From Parvularcula sp. LCG005 (GTDB lineage: Bacteria; Pseudomonadota; Alphaproteobacteria; Caulobacterales; Parvularculaceae): a DNA stretch of 64,000 bases. Positions 42,052 through 52,874 of the stretch are shown piece after piece. The notes below the pieces were generated by a model. That model was given only the letters and a program-made list of their open reading frames with translations, was not told the origin of the DNA and made no database searches. The position numbers were made by a program, and so were the translations under genes. How positions within the stretch are numbered: the first letter of the stretch is position 1; every line of letters starts with the position of its first letter. The stretch lies in assembly GCF_032930845.1 (NCBI RefSeq), contig NZ_CP136758.1, positions 1,875,001-1,939,000 on the forward strand. Reading direction: 5' to 3'.

Positions 42052-42317
42052 TCGGATTTGGGGTTTCGCTTCCTTACGGCTCTGACAAATCCGTAGACGC
42101 TGATAGCGAACCAGAAGATCTCGATCACCATGCTGGCGGCATTGAAATTGAACAGCAATGAGACAGCGATCAGCAACGCGGCGAGACCGTTGGCCGCCGA
42201 GTAGAGCGGATCGTCGGCGGAAATTTTCTTGAACTGCAGCGCTGCATAGGCGCCCAGCAATAATGCGACGCCCAGGAACCCGACGGCATCATGCCATGAA
42301 AATGTCCACTCGCTCAT
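42048..42317 (-). CDS. Small membrane protein, CBU_0592-like
   Basis: This 89-residue protein has three predicted membrane segments (about 10-28, 42-60, 62-82). The LGVALLLGAYAALQFKKI and LYSAANGLAALLIAVSL patterns match the uncharacterised CBU_0592-type family found in many proteobacteria. The ATG at 42317 is chosen because upstream codons add a Cys/Arg-rich, unconserved stretch. The ribosome binding site is weak. The function is unknown. Confidence 0.7.
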   Translation of the reverse strand: MSEWTFSWHDAVGFLGVALLLGAYAALQFKKISADDPLYSAANGLAALLIAVSLLFNFNAASMVIEIFWFAISVYGFVRAVRKRNPKSD

Positions 42318-42476
42318 TTGATGTCCGGTAAGGGTTATGGTTTGAAAGGGTATCTGCCGGGCCAACTGGCAAACGGCGGATCGCGGCCATAGACTTTCGT
42401 CCAACGCAAGGCAACACGCGCGTTGGGCCGGTGATGGCGTGTCGTCAGAGGGGCAGATCAGGGAGACGATGACAGC

Positions 42477-43178
42477 ATGAAACGCTTGATGACAACGCTG
42501 ATCGGGCTTGTTCCGCTTCTCGCGCTGGGCGCAGGTTGCGCGATGCACCAGGGTGTTGAAACACCGCCCGCTGCTGGTGACAGTGCGTCCGCCACACAAG
42601 CCCTCATCGTCGATCAGCTGCGTGCGGCCCAGTACAGTCTGGGGCCGGAGGAAACCGACATCGCATTCGCCGTCAAACCGGTGGGAATGTCGTCGGTCGC
42701 GGGGGCCTTTGACCTGTTCGATGGCAATGTGACCATTTCCGGTCAGTCACCGCAGGAGGTGATGCTTGTCGCCAATGTGGACATGCGTTCCGTTACGCTC
42801 CCCAATCCCATGCTGGAATCGATGGTCAAAAGCGCGGCCTGGTTCGACGTGGACAATCATCCGACAGCGCAGTTCACCGGTCGACTGGAGAATTGGGACG
42901 AGACCGGGAAAGGTCTCGTGACTGGTCAGATGACAATTCGAAACGTCTCCGTACCGGAAACATTCGATATCCGCTTTACCTGCGACGGTATTGCCAACTG
43001 CCCTCAGGAGGCCGTCGGCTTTCGCGGCGAAATTGCCGTCCGCCGCTCGGACTACGGCATGAACAGCATGCAGCGTATGGTGGATGATGAAGTCACGCTG
43101 TCGATCGCTGGCCGCCTGCACCGTCAGCCGGAACAGTTGATGGCCCAGACGCTGAGCCCAAATTACGTCAGCAGATAG
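42477..43178 (+). CDS. YceI-domain lipoprotein
   Basis: YceI proteins are lipocalin-like beta-barrels that bind long polyprenyl or fatty chains in the periplasm. The signal ends in the lipobox LGAGC (about C21), so the protein is probably membrane-anchored, unlike the soluble E. coli YceI. The YceI domain (about 50-220) runs from AAQYSLGPEETDIAFAVKPV through VTLPNPMLESMV, ASWFDV-like AAWFDVDNHPTAQFTG to RRSDYGMNSMQRMVDDEVTL. The last residues overlap the convergent ExoD gene by 16 bp. Confidence 0.88.
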   Translation: MKRLMTTLIGLVPLLALGAGCAMHQGVETPPAAGDSASATQALIVDQLRAAQYSLGPEETDIAFAVKPVGMSSVAGAFDLFDGNVTISGQSPQEVMLVANVDMRSVTLPNPMLESMVKSAAWFDVDNHPTAQFTGRLENWDETGKGLVTGQMTIRNVSVPETFDIRFTCDGIANCPQEAVGFRGEIAVRRSDYGMNSMQRMVDDEVTLSIAGRLHRQPEQLMAQTLSPNYVSR

Positions 43179-43756
43179 AGGGCGAGGCCTAATGTGCCGA
43201 TGCTGAAGACATAGCCCAACAGCATCATCAGCCCGTCTTTGGCCATCAGGCCGATCCCGAAAAACAGAAGACCAAGACCGGGGGCCGACACCGCTGCCGG
43301 GATGAGTTCCAGTGGGATCATGAAGAGACCCAGCAAAGTCGCCACGATGGCCGCCGCTCGCTCAGATACGGGGCCGGTGAATTGCCCCAGTCGACTGGTG
43401 AAAAGATGATCCAGCCTAGCCAGCACTGGCTGCGCCTTGTCTTGGGCCTTTCGCAGCCGCTCCGTCTTGATCGAGACTTTTTCCACGCGCTGGGGCAGCC
43501 AGATATGGTCGCGGCCAAAGACGAACTGCAGCGTGAAGAGGACAACCACCACGCCAAGGACGGCAGGCACCCCAGGCACGGCCCCGATCGGCGGGATCAT
43601 GACCATCAGCCCGATCAGCACGAGAATGGGCCCTATCGACCGGCTACCGAACGAATCAAGCAGATCGCCGATCGACGTCTTGTCGCCGTCGCTGGCATGA
43701 ACCGCCTCGTCCAGAATGTCTTCCAGTGGCGCTGTGGTTTCCTGTTGCGGGGGCAT
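43163..43756 (-). CDS. ExoD family membrane protein
   Basis: ExoD was described in Sinorhizobium as needed for exopolysaccharide production and alkaline tolerance; the biochemistry is unknown. The 197-residue protein has the ExoD pattern: an N-terminal acidic stretch, then SFGSRSIGPILVLIGLMVMIPPIGAVPGVP split over helix 1, FGRDHIWLPQRV, and two to three C-terminal helices. No exopolysaccharide genes are nearby. It lies 53 bp downstream of lpd's start-distal end on the same strand. Confidence 0.88.
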   Translation of the reverse strand: MPPQQETTAPLEDILDEAVHASDGDKTSIGDLLDSFGSRSIGPILVLIGLMVMIPPIGAVPGVPAVLGVVVVLFTLQFVFGRDHIWLPQRVEKVSIKTERLRKAQDKAQPVLARLDHLFTSRLGQFTGPVSERAAAIVATLLGLFMIPLELIPAAVSAPGLGLLFFGIGLMAKDGLMMLLGYVFSIGTLGLALYLLT

Positions 43757-43809
43757 GCGACAAAAACGTCAGGCCGCCGCAACTGTTCCAGAAATGGTGG
43801 GCGGGCCGG

Positions 43810-45222
43810 TCAGGCCTGCATCGTCCAGCCTTCAACGCCCATGGCCGCCTGGCGCAGGGCTTCCGACCGCGTCGGGTGGGCGTGACAGGTCCGGGCGATA
43901 TCCTCTGAGGCACCGCCGAATTCCATCACGAGGCCGGCCTCAGCGATCAGTTCGCCGACAGCGACGCCGATCATGTGGACGCCGAGGACGCGATCCGTCT
44001 TGGCATCCGCCAGCACTTTCACGAAGCCATCCGTCTGATGATTAGTCTTGGCCCGGCTGTTGGCACCGAACGGGAATTTGCCAACCTTATAGGCGATGCC
44101 CGCCTCTTTGAGCTGCTCTTCGGTCTGACCGACGGTGGCGACTTCAGGGTCGGTGTAAACCACGCCGGGAATGGTGTTGTAGTTCACATGGCCTGGCTTG
44201 CCAGCGATGATCTCCGCCACCGCGACAGCCTCTTCCTCAGCCTTGTGCGCCAGCATGGGGCCGGGAATGCAGTCGCCAATGGCGTAGATGCCTTCCACGC
44301 CGGTCCGGAAATGCTTGTCGACTTCAATAAAGCCGCGTTTGTCTACCTTGATGCCCAGGCCATCGAGTCCGACCTTGTCCGTAAACGGACGGCGGCCAAT
44401 AGCGATCAAGACGGCGTCGGCCTGCAGGGTCTTCGCATCGCCGCCCGCTGAGGGCTCGACAGTGATCGTGGCCTTGCCACCCTTGCTGTCGATACCGGTG
44501 ACTTTGGTGCCCAGCATGAAGTCCATGCCCTGCTTTTTCAGTATGCGCATGAACTGCTTGGCCACATCGGCATCCATGCCGGGTGTGATGCGGTCAAGGA
44601 ACTCCACAACGGTGACTTTCGCGCCGAGCCGACGCCAGACCGAGCCGAGCTCCAACCCGATCACACCGCCGCCCACAACCACCAGATGCTCAGGGATCTT
44701 TTTGAGATCTAGCGCGCCAGTCGAGGAGATGATGACCTTCTCGTCAAATTCGATGCCAGGCAGCGCCATCGGCTCAGAGCCCGTGGCGATGATAATGTTC
44801 TTTGCGCTGATGGTTTCGGTGCTGCCATCATCTTTTGCGACAGCAACCTTGCCCTTTTCAGGAATTGAACCCCATCCAAAATAGGAGGTGATCTTGTTTT
44901 TCTTGAACAGGTAATCAATGCCGCCGGTCAGGCCTTCGACCGCATCGTCTTTCTGTTTCAGCATCTGCTTGAGATCGACCTCAAGCCCCTTTATTTTCAC
45001 GCCCAGGGCAGCAAAGGATGTCTGAGCGTGGTGGTAGGCTTCTGAAGCGTGCAGCAGCGCCTTCGAAGGGATACAGCCCACATTCAGGCAGGTGCCACCC
45101 AGTTTCATCGTGTCGCGTTTTTCAACGCAGGCCACAGACAGGCCCAGTTGTGACGCGCGGATCGCCGCATTGTAGCCGCCGGGTCCGCCGCCGATTACGA
45201 CAACATCGAAGGAACTGGTCAT
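43810..45222 (-). CDS. lpd: Dihydrolipoyl dehydrogenase (E3)
   Basis: E3 re-oxidises lipoamide in the 2-oxoglutarate, pyruvate and glycine-cleavage complexes. The 470-residue protein has the FAD motif VVVIGGGPGGYNAAI, the redox disulfide in GGTCLNVGCIPSK (about C42/C47), the NAD motif VVVGGGVIGLELGSVWRRLG, ADAVLIAIGRRPFT and the C-terminal catalytic His/Glu in CHAHPTRSE. The ATG at 45222 follows AGGTGAG; a GTG four codons upstream is an alternative. The odhA and sucB genes that often precede it are not here, as a thioesterase gene lies upstream. Confidence 0.97.
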   Translation of the reverse strand: MTSSFDVVVIGGGPGGYNAAIRASQLGLSVACVEKRDTMKLGGTCLNVGCIPSKALLHASEAYHHAQTSFAALGVKIKGLEVDLKQMLKQKDDAVEGLTGGIDYLFKKNKITSYFGWGSIPEKGKVAVAKDDGSTETISAKNIIIATGSEPMALPGIEFDEKVIISSTGALDLKKIPEHLVVVGGGVIGLELGSVWRRLGAKVTVVEFLDRITPGMDADVAKQFMRILKKQGMDFMLGTKVTGIDSKGGKATITVEPSAGGDAKTLQADAVLIAIGRRPFTDKVGLDGLGIKVDKRGFIEVDKHFRTGVEGIYAIGDCIPGPMLAHKAEEEAVAVAEIIAGKPGHVNYNTIPGVVYTDPEVATVGQTEEQLKEAGIAYKVGKFPFGANSRAKTNHQTDGFVKVLADAKTDRVLGVHMIGVAVGELIAEAGLVMEFGGASEDIARTCHAHPTRSEALRQAAMGVEGWTMQA

Positions 45223-45311
45223 ATGGTTTCTCACCTATTGCGGGTATTTGACGTTGTCGGTCGGACTAGGCCCGGCGGCCCATAGGGTCAAGAACAAGGC
45301 GCGCCAACGTA

Positions 45312-45731
45312 TCATCCGCGGGGATAGAGAATCATTTGGGTGCACCGGAACAGGGCCATTTTCTTGCCCGTCTCCTGATGCGTGACCACAGCATCCCAGA
45401 CCTGTGTCATGCGGCCCCCATGCTGAAGCTCGGCCCGAGTCTGCACCACGCCGTCGCGGGCCGTCCCCAGATAATTGGATTTCAGCTCGATTGTCGTGAA
45501 GCTCTGCGCACCTTCCGGCAGCGACCGCATGCAGCCAAACCCGCAGGCGGTATCGGCGAGAGCGATGACACTGGCGGCATGCAAATAGCCGTGCGCCGTC
45601 ATGATTTCAGGACGGACGGGCATCTCGGCCTCAATCCATCCATCGCCGGCATCGGTAAAGACAATGCCCATGTGACCGGGCAGACGCCCCTGCCCGATCT
45701 GCGTCAATTGCTGACCCACATTTTCCGTCAT
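45312..45731 (-). CDS. PaaI-type hotdog thioesterase
   Basis: This 139-residue single hotdog-fold protein probably hydrolyses acyl- or aryl-CoA thioesters in the cytoplasm. AHGYLHAASVIALADTACGF contains the conserved HGG-like region (here HGYLHA, so the Gly-Gly is replaced by Gly-Tyr) and the active-site acid. IELKSNYLGTARDGVV and QVWDAVVTHQETGK follow as usual. No paa genes are adjacent. It sits between tig and lpd on the same strand. Confidence 0.85.
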   Translation of the reverse strand: MTENVGQQLTQIGQGRLPGHMGIVFTDAGDGWIEAEMPVRPEIMTAHGYLHAASVIALADTACGFGCMRSLPEGAQSFTTIELKSNYLGTARDGVVQTRAELQHGGRMTQVWDAVVTHQETGKKMALFRCTQMILYPRG

Positions 45732-45767
45732 CTGATGAACCTTCAGTTGCGTGTCACGGCCTTAAAC

Positions 45768-45799
45768 GAAAAACGGCGTCCCGTCAGGGACGCCGTTTT
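45768..45799 (-). terminator. Rho-independent terminator after tig
   Basis: A perfect 13-bp stem (AAAACGGCGTCCC with GGGACGCCGTTTT) and a 4-nt loop. On the minus strand it is followed by a T-run, 24 nt after the tig stop. Confidence 0.93.
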
Positions 45800-45822
45800 C
45801 CGGAAGTCAGTGTCGGCAGGTC

Positions 45823-47151
45823 TTACTCGCCTGGGTCTTTCATCAGCTCGTCTTTCGACACGGTCGTGTCGGTGACAGTGGCCGTTTCGATGATGTGGTC
45901 GATGACCTTGTCTTCGAACAATGGCGCGCGCAGCTGGGCATAGGCACCCGGTTGCTGGCGGAAATATTCCATGACCTGCTGGATCGGCACGCCCGCTTGC
46001 ATCGCCTGCATCTGCATGGCGCGCTCAACGTCCTTCTGCGGTACGGTGACTTCAGCCCTCTTGCCGATTTCGGCGAGAACCAGACCGAGGCGCACGCGGC
46101 GCTCAGCAATCTTGCGGTACTCTTCCTTCAGTTCATCGTCGGACTTGTCTTTATCCTCTTCGTCACGCTCAGCGCCTTCAACCTGGCGCCAGATGGCGTC
46201 GAATTCGGCATTGACCATGCCCGGCGGCAGATCGAACGACTGGTTCTCGTCCAGCGCGTCGAGGATCTTGCGTTTGACGTGGAGACGCGACTGGCTCGCA
46301 TAGCGACCCTGAAGCATTTCCTTGATCCGGCCGCGCAGCATTTCAAGATCGTCCATGCCGAGGGCCTTGGCCAGCTCGTCGTCGATCTTGCGCTCTTCAG
46401 GGGCTTTGACGGCCTTGACGGTGACGTCAAAGGTCGCAGCCTTGCCGGCCAGATGCTCGGCACCGTATTCTTCAGGGAACGTGATATCGAGCGTCTTTTC
46501 GTCGCCAACCTTCACGCCCACCAGGCCTTCTTCAAAGCCGGGAATGAACTGACCTGATCCAAGGACGAGCGGCACGTCTTCGCCGGCGCCGCCATCAAAG
46601 GCTTCGCCGTCGAGCTTGCCGAGGAAGTCGATCGTCACCTGATCGCCGTCCTGAGCAGCAGCGCCCTCGTCACGATCCGCATAGGCGGTCTGTTCCTTGG
46701 CCAGCTTTTCGAGCTCTTCGTCGACTTCTGAGTCTTCGACCTCGATAACCGGGCGTTCAAACGACATGGCCGCGAGATCGACTTCAGCGATCTCGGGCAG
46801 CACTTCGACGTGCATGTCGTATTCAAGGTCGGTCTTGCCCGCCAGAACCTCTTCGACGTGAGCGTCTTCGAGATGCGGATGCGGAGGCATGGCCGGTGTC
46901 AGATTATTGTCCTTGAGGGCTTTTTCCTGGGCGGCTGCCATCTCTTCCTGGATCAGCTCGGCCATCATGCCTTTGCCGTACATTTTCTTGAGGAATGAGA
47001 TGGGCGCCTTGCCCTTGCGGAAGCCTTTAAGCTGAACTTGGCCTTTGACTTCTTCCAGCTTCGACTCGAGTCTGGAGGTCAGGTGGGATTGAGGAATCAC
47101 CACGTGAAACTCGCGGCTGAGACCTTCGGCCGATTTTTCAGTAACTTGCAT
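45823..47151 (-). CDS. tig: Trigger factor
   Basis: Trigger factor is the ribosome-bound chaperone with peptidyl-prolyl isomerase activity. The 442-residue protein has the N-terminal ribosome-binding domain (signature LKGFRKGKAPISFLKK near 42-57), the FKBP domain (about 155-245: DGDQVTIDFLGKLDGEAFDG, then SGQFIPGFEEGLVGVKVGDE) and the helical C-terminal arms. It has a long leader; TTGACA at 47265-47270 on the minus strand is a candidate -35. The clpP and clpX genes that often follow tig are not downstream. Confidence 0.96.
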   Translation of the reverse strand: MQVTEKSAEGLSREFHVVIPQSHLTSRLESKLEEVKGQVQLKGFRKGKAPISFLKKMYGKGMMAELIQEEMAAAQEKALKDNNLTPAMPPHPHLEDAHVEEVLAGKTDLEYDMHVEVLPEIAEVDLAAMSFERPVIEVEDSEVDEELEKLAKEQTAYADRDEGAAAQDGDQVTIDFLGKLDGEAFDGGAGEDVPLVLGSGQFIPGFEEGLVGVKVGDEKTLDITFPEEYGAEHLAGKAATFDVTVKAVKAPEERKIDDELAKALGMDDLEMLRGRIKEMLQGRYASQSRLHVKRKILDALDENQSFDLPPGMVNAEFDAIWRQVEGAERDEEDKDKSDDELKEEYRKIAERRVRLGLVLAEIGKRAEVTVPQKDVERAMQMQAMQAGVPIQQVMEYFRQQPGAYAQLRAPLFEDKVIDHIIETATVTDTTVSKDELMKDPGE

Positions 47152-47309
47152 GCTGTTCTTCCGGGCGGCCGCGAGACATTCGCGGTCTTCGATTCTGTTT
47201 ATCCATTGGGTGGCCCTTAGGGGCGGGCGCGCGAGCGCGCAAATCGCCTGAACACCCCCCTACCTGTCAAGGGGGAACCGTGGATTTCAGTCGATTTGCG
47301 GAGAATTGT

Positions 47310-47849
47310 TCACCCTCGCGAGGCTTTGTCCGCCATCCGGCCGATCGGCACATATTGGGTCTTAAAGCGAAATGGTTTGGGCGGGCCCGGCGACAGGTGA
47401 AGATGCTGCTCACCATTGAAGAGTGTCGCAGCCACGTCCACCACCGCATCGATATCGAGCACATTGTCTTTGTGCGGTGAGGCCCATCCCCTGATCTCTT
47501 CCATCGCCTTCTTCTTGGCCGCCTGCGCGTCCGAAGCGACCACAAAGACATTCCGGTGAAGCTCTGTGAATTGCGCAGGGTCGTAGCCACCCAGATTGAC
47601 GAACCATAGCCGGTCGTCATTCACCGCCGGCTGATCGGACACGGTCACGTCATGGCCATCGGCATGAAGCAGCGGTCCCCAGGCGTCGAGATGAAGGCTC
47701 TTCGGCTCTCCCCACCACTGGGCACGCAGATCGTCCCAGCAATCCTCAGCTGACGCGCCGATGGCAAACCGCATGTCGTGCAGTTCGACATGGCAGCCTT
47801 TGATCATGCCGCCGACATAGAAGACAAAAAGGTGGGAGGTGTTCGACAT
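47310..47849 (-). CDS. DUF1543 domain protein
   Basis: This 179-residue protein of unknown function begins LFVFYVGGMIKGCHVELHDM and has WWGEPKSLHLDAWGPL and LWFVNLGGYDPAQFTELH, which match DUF1543. The family often has two repeats of this unit; here the second (NVFVVASDAQAAKKKAMEEI onward) is partial. The start at 47849 is taken because earlier codons are not conserved and GGAAAG precedes it. No signal peptide or membrane segment is seen, so it is cytoplasmic. Confidence 0.85.
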   Translation of the reverse strand: MSNTSHLFVFYVGGMIKGCHVELHDMRFAIGASAEDCWDDLRAQWWGEPKSLHLDAWGPLLHADGHDVTVSDQPAVNDDRLWFVNLGGYDPAQFTELHRNVFVVASDAQAAKKKAMEEIRGWASPHKDNVLDIDAVVDVAATLFNGEQHLHLSPGPPKPFRFKTQYVPIGRMADKASRG

Positions 47850-48084
47850 GGAGAATCTTTCCGGCCGTGGCGCTTCACTCGACCTTCGTCTAGCAGCGCC
47901 CAGCAGCGTCGCAACGCTCGTTACACAGGAAACCCAAGAGCCGCGCACAACTCTGGCCTGTCCAATATTGGCACCTTCGTCTAATTGTCAGCTACAAAGG
48001 CAAAAAGCTCAATCAATTGCATTGACCTGTCGCATTAACCTTTCAATTCTTCTTGCGGTGCAACATTTCAAGGGGAATTTGATT

Positions 48085-48618
48085 ATGCTGAAATCCATGT
48101 TGGCGGGCGCCACCGCATCACTCGCGCTACTCACCGCGTCGTCGTACGCCATACCGCTCACGCTCGACAGTGACTGGCAATATTTCGCTTTTGAGGGAGA
48201 AGGGTCGAGCTTCTCAACCACATTCGAATTTACGTTGACAGAGACCGCCTATCTGGCGGTGACAGATGCCTATCTGGCCGGCGACCAGTTTGAAATTTTC
48301 CTCAACGGTGATTCGATCGGGCTGACGTCAGTGCCCTTGGGCTTTGAGGACGAAATAGACGATGATTTCGATTTCGCATTCGGCAGTATGCTGTGGAGTT
48401 CCGCCGAGATTGCGTTGAGCCCTGGGACCTATGTGCTTTCAGGTCTCGCAGCCCTGTCGCCGTTTGATGGGGGCGGCGCCGCTCTGCAGCTGTCCTCCAC
48501 CGCTCTCGGTGGACCGGCCTTTATCACCTCTGAAGTGCCAATCCCTGCAGCGGCTGTCCTCTTCGGCACAGCCCTCATTGCCGGATCGGCCACACGCATT
48601 CGTCGTCGCAAGACCTGA
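48085..48618 (+). CDS. Exported protein with VPLPA-CTERM-like sorting signal
   Basis: This 177-residue secreted protein of unknown function has a signal peptide (LAGATASLALLTASSYA, cut near residue 23), an acidic beta-rich body (Asp/Glu-heavy around 95-105: EDEIDDDFDFAFG) and a C-terminal tripartite tail, EVPIPAAAVLFGTALIAG then RIRRRKT. This is the VPLPA-CTERM pattern processed by exosortase-type enzymes in Rhodobacterales and relatives. AGGGGA lies 9 nt before the chosen ATG; the longer upstream frame is rejected. No exosortase or polysaccharide genes are in the window. Confidence 0.75.
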   Translation: MLKSMLAGATASLALLTASSYAIPLTLDSDWQYFAFEGEGSSFSTTFEFTLTETAYLAVTDAYLAGDQFEIFLNGDSIGLTSVPLGFEDEIDDDFDFAFGSMLWSSAEIALSPGTYVLSGLAALSPFDGGGAALQLSSTALGGPAFITSEVPIPAAAVLFGTALIAGSATRIRRRKT

Positions 48619-48784
48619 CGCCATCGGCGCTCACGAATGTGGGCGCCGTTCTTTGCGGTCTGAACCGTCCAGCGGCGATCTGGCACACTGACCGTCCCAT
48701 CGCGACGCAAGACCGAACGATCTGCTTCACAGATCCAACAGTGAAGTTTCGGCCTCAAGCAGCGAAGCGGCAGGCCAACAGAAA

Positions 48785-48869
48785 TGGTGCGGATGAAGGG
48801 AGTCGAACCCCCACGCCTTGCGGCGCTGGAACCTAAATCCAGTGCGTCTACCAGTTCCGCCACATCCGC
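48785..48869 (-). tRNA. tRNA-Leu, anticodon UAG
   Basis: The minus strand folds as a class II tRNA of 85 nt with CCA encoded: 5' GCGGATG pairs with the 3' acceptor arm, D arm GGAACTGGTAGACGC, anticodon arm CTGGA-TTTAGGT-TCCAG giving anticodon TAG, a long variable arm, and T arm GGGGGTTCGACTCCC. It closely matches E. coli tRNA-Leu(UAG). It lies 43 bp downstream of the NAD(P)HX repair gene. Confidence 0.97.
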
Positions 48870-48912
48870 ACGCCGGTAGAGCGGCGCGAGATAGACGAGG
48901 CAGTTGTCAAAT

Positions 48913-50804
<1,892 letters not shown>

Positions 50805-50829
50805 CACGCCGACCGGGGGGAGAGGCGCC

Positions 50830-51945
50830 ATTACAACGAAAAGCATCGACGATCAGGAACGGCTGTCATGGCTGCGCCTGATCCGGTCTGACGGCGTTGG
50901 ACCTCTCACCTTTTTTGCGCTGCTTGAACGGTTTGGCTCGGCTGAAGCGGCGCTCTCCGAATTACCGGCCCTTGCAAAATCCGGTCAAAGGCGCCCGATT
51001 ACGATGGCGCCGGAGGGACTGGCTGAGCGGGAGGCAGAGGCTGTCGCCAAGGCGGGAGCGTCAATTCTCATCGCAACGGACCCGGACTACCCTCGCCCCC
51101 TCGCCGCCATTCCTGATCCGCCGCCGGTCATCACGGTGCTGGGTGAGGTGGCACATCTGTCGCGCGATGGGGTGGGTATTGTTGGCGCGCGCAATGCATC
51201 AGCGGTCGGTCGGCGCATGGCCTCGACCCTCGCGCGGGAATTGGGTGAAGCCGGCTACGTCATCAACTCAGGCCTTGCGCGCGGTATTGACGGTGCGGCC
51301 CACCATGCAGCGCTACAGACCGGAACTGTCGCTGTCCTCGCGGGCGGCGTGGATCAGATCTATCCGCCTGAACATCGCGATCTTTACACGGAAATTATCG
51401 ACCACGGCGCCATCGTCTCGGAAGTCCCCTTCGGCATGGTCGCCCGCGCCCGCGACTTTCCCAAACGCAACCGGATCGTGTCGGGGCTGAGCAAGGGGGT
51501 CATTGTCGTAGAAGCAGCGGACCGGTCGGGCACGCTGATCACCGCCCGGCTGGCACTGGAACAGGGCCGCGAAGTTTTCGCCATTCCAGGCTCACCGCTC
51601 GACCCGAGATGCGAGGGGACAAACCGCCTGATCCGCAACGGCGCGATCCTGACACGGCACACGGACGATGTGCTCGAAGGGCTACAGACGCTTCCAGGGA
51701 TTCGGGAGCCGGACCGGACCCATTATACCGCCGCCCCCCTGCCCGATGCGGCACCGTCGGATCGTCGCATCTGGCGTCGGCAGATCGTGGAGCTGCTGGG
51801 TTATACGCCCGTAACCCGCGACGTTCTGATCAGAGAAACAGATATACCGCCAGCCTATATCGCTGACATATTGCTGGATCTCGTACTGGATGGGAAAGTG
51901 GATGAAGCGCCAGGCGGTTTTACACTGTCTACGTCTGACAATTGA
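50830..51945 (+). CDS. dprA: DprA, DNA-processing protein, with apparent ATT start codon
   Basis: DprA protects incoming single-stranded DNA and loads RecA in natural transformation. Translation in frame back to 50830 gives about 371 residues, the usual size. The N-terminal helix domain (ERLSWLRLIRSDGVGPLTFF, FALLERFGSAEAALSEL) lies upstream of the first ATG at 51004. Between the in-frame stop near 50671 and that ATG there is no ATG, GTG or TTG. ATT at 50830 has GGGGGAG 7 nt before it, so I take it as the start. The Rossmann domain has IVGARNASAVGRRMA, SGLARGIDGAAHHAAL, PKRNRIVSGLS and AIPGSPLDPRCEGTNRLIR. A winged-helix-like tail follows. Confidence 0.9.
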   Translation: MTTKSIDDQERLSWLRLIRSDGVGPLTFFALLERFGSAEAALSELPALAKSGQRRPITMAPEGLAEREAEAVAKAGASILIATDPDYPRPLAAIPDPPPVITVLGEVAHLSRDGVGIVGARNASAVGRRMASTLARELGEAGYVINSGLARGIDGAAHHAALQTGTVAVLAGGVDQIYPPEHRDLYTEIIDHGAIVSEVPFGMVARARDFPKRNRIVSGLSKGVIVVEAADRSGTLITARLALEQGREVFAIPGSPLDPRCEGTNRLIRNGAILTRHTDDVLEGLQTLPGIREPDRTHYTAAPLPDAAPSDRRIWRRQIVELLGYTPVTRDVLIRETDIPPAYIADILLDLVLDGKVDEAPGGFTLSTSDN

Positions 51946-52874
51946 CGGTCCACATAGTCATCAAAATAGGCCCAGAACTGATTCCGGATGTCATCGGTCT
52001 CCATAAGGAGTTCGTGACGCGCGCCCTTGATCTGATGATACTCAATCTGCGGATAGAGGCCCGCTAGCCGGGCATGGTTCGTCGGGTCGACGACCTGATC
52101 CTTTTCGGCTGAGACCAGCAGCACCTTTTGCTCAAGCGGATCGAGCCCGCCCTTGCGATTGATCCGTGTCATGACGACCTGACCGGAATCAAGCCAGGCG
52201 AATTTTGGTGCCCCCGCCTGGGACTCAGGCGCCGCCAGCTGCAGGGTCTTGAACCGCGCATGGCGAGCGCGATCGTGAGTCAGATTGTTGGATTCAAAAC
52301 TCATGGAATGATTGGGGGCCCCGATCATCGGCCGGGTCCCTGCCCCCAGCATCATGCCGCAGCGGACAATCGTCCGTACCGCCGCGCGTTTGGCAGGGTT
52401 CGAGAAGAGCCGTGTCATCGGTGCAGACAGCGCCGTCGCTTTGACCTCCCGCCCCAGGCCTGCGCGCAGCCATTCAAGCGCGACCAGCCCGCCCATAGAG
52501 TGAGCGAGGACAACATAGGGCCCGTCAAACCGGCTTTTCGTAAACTCAAAGAAAACCGTCATATCCCGGACGAATTTGTGAAAATCGTCAATCAGGCCAC
52601 GGCGGTCTTCAGCCGCAAACCGCTGGGAATAGCCCTGCCCTCGCGGATCAATCAGCAGGACGTTGAACCCGCGGACGTGCAGGTCTTCAGCCACCTCAAC
52701 ATATTTTTCGAGATATTCTGCCCAGCCCGGATGCACGATGACCGTGCCCCGCGCGTCATCGCACGGATAGGTCGCGCAACGAAGGCGCGCGCCGTCCGTC
52801 GCAGTGACCCAGTGGGTTTGCAGACTTTCCGGTATGGGGTTTTCCGAAATGCGGATCAGCGGCACGTCGCTCAA
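51855..52874 (-). CDS. Alpha/beta hydrolase, lysophospholipase-like
   Basis: This serine hydrolase of 339 residues resembles PldB-type lysophospholipases and monoacylglycerol lipases. It has VIVHPGWAEYLEKYVEVAED, LLIDPRGQGYSQR, the nucleophile in VVLAHSMGGLVALEWL (about S125), the acid in LLVSAEKDQVVDP and the His in KGARHELLMETDD. No signal peptide is seen. The family ends near the FDDYVDRQL segment; the last 30 residues (SDVDSVKPPGASST and on) are encoded antisense to the end of dprA, a 91-bp convergent overlap. The ATG overlaps the upstream SCP2-like gene by 4 bp. Confidence 0.88.
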   Translation of the reverse strand: MSDVPLIRISENPIPESLQTHWVTATDGARLRCATYPCDDARGTVIVHPGWAEYLEKYVEVAEDLHVRGFNVLLIDPRGQGYSQRFAAEDRRGLIDDFHKFVRDMTVFFEFTKSRFDGPYVVLAHSMGGLVALEWLRAGLGREVKATALSAPMTRLFSNPAKRAAVRTIVRCGMMLGAGTRPMIGAPNHSMSFESNNLTHDRARHARFKTLQLAAPESQAGAPKFAWLDSGQVVMTRINRKGGLDPLEQKVLLVSAEKDQVVDPTNHARLAGLYPQIEYHQIKGARHELLMETDDIRNQFWAYFDDYVDRQLSDVDSVKPPGASSTFPSSTRSSNMSAI

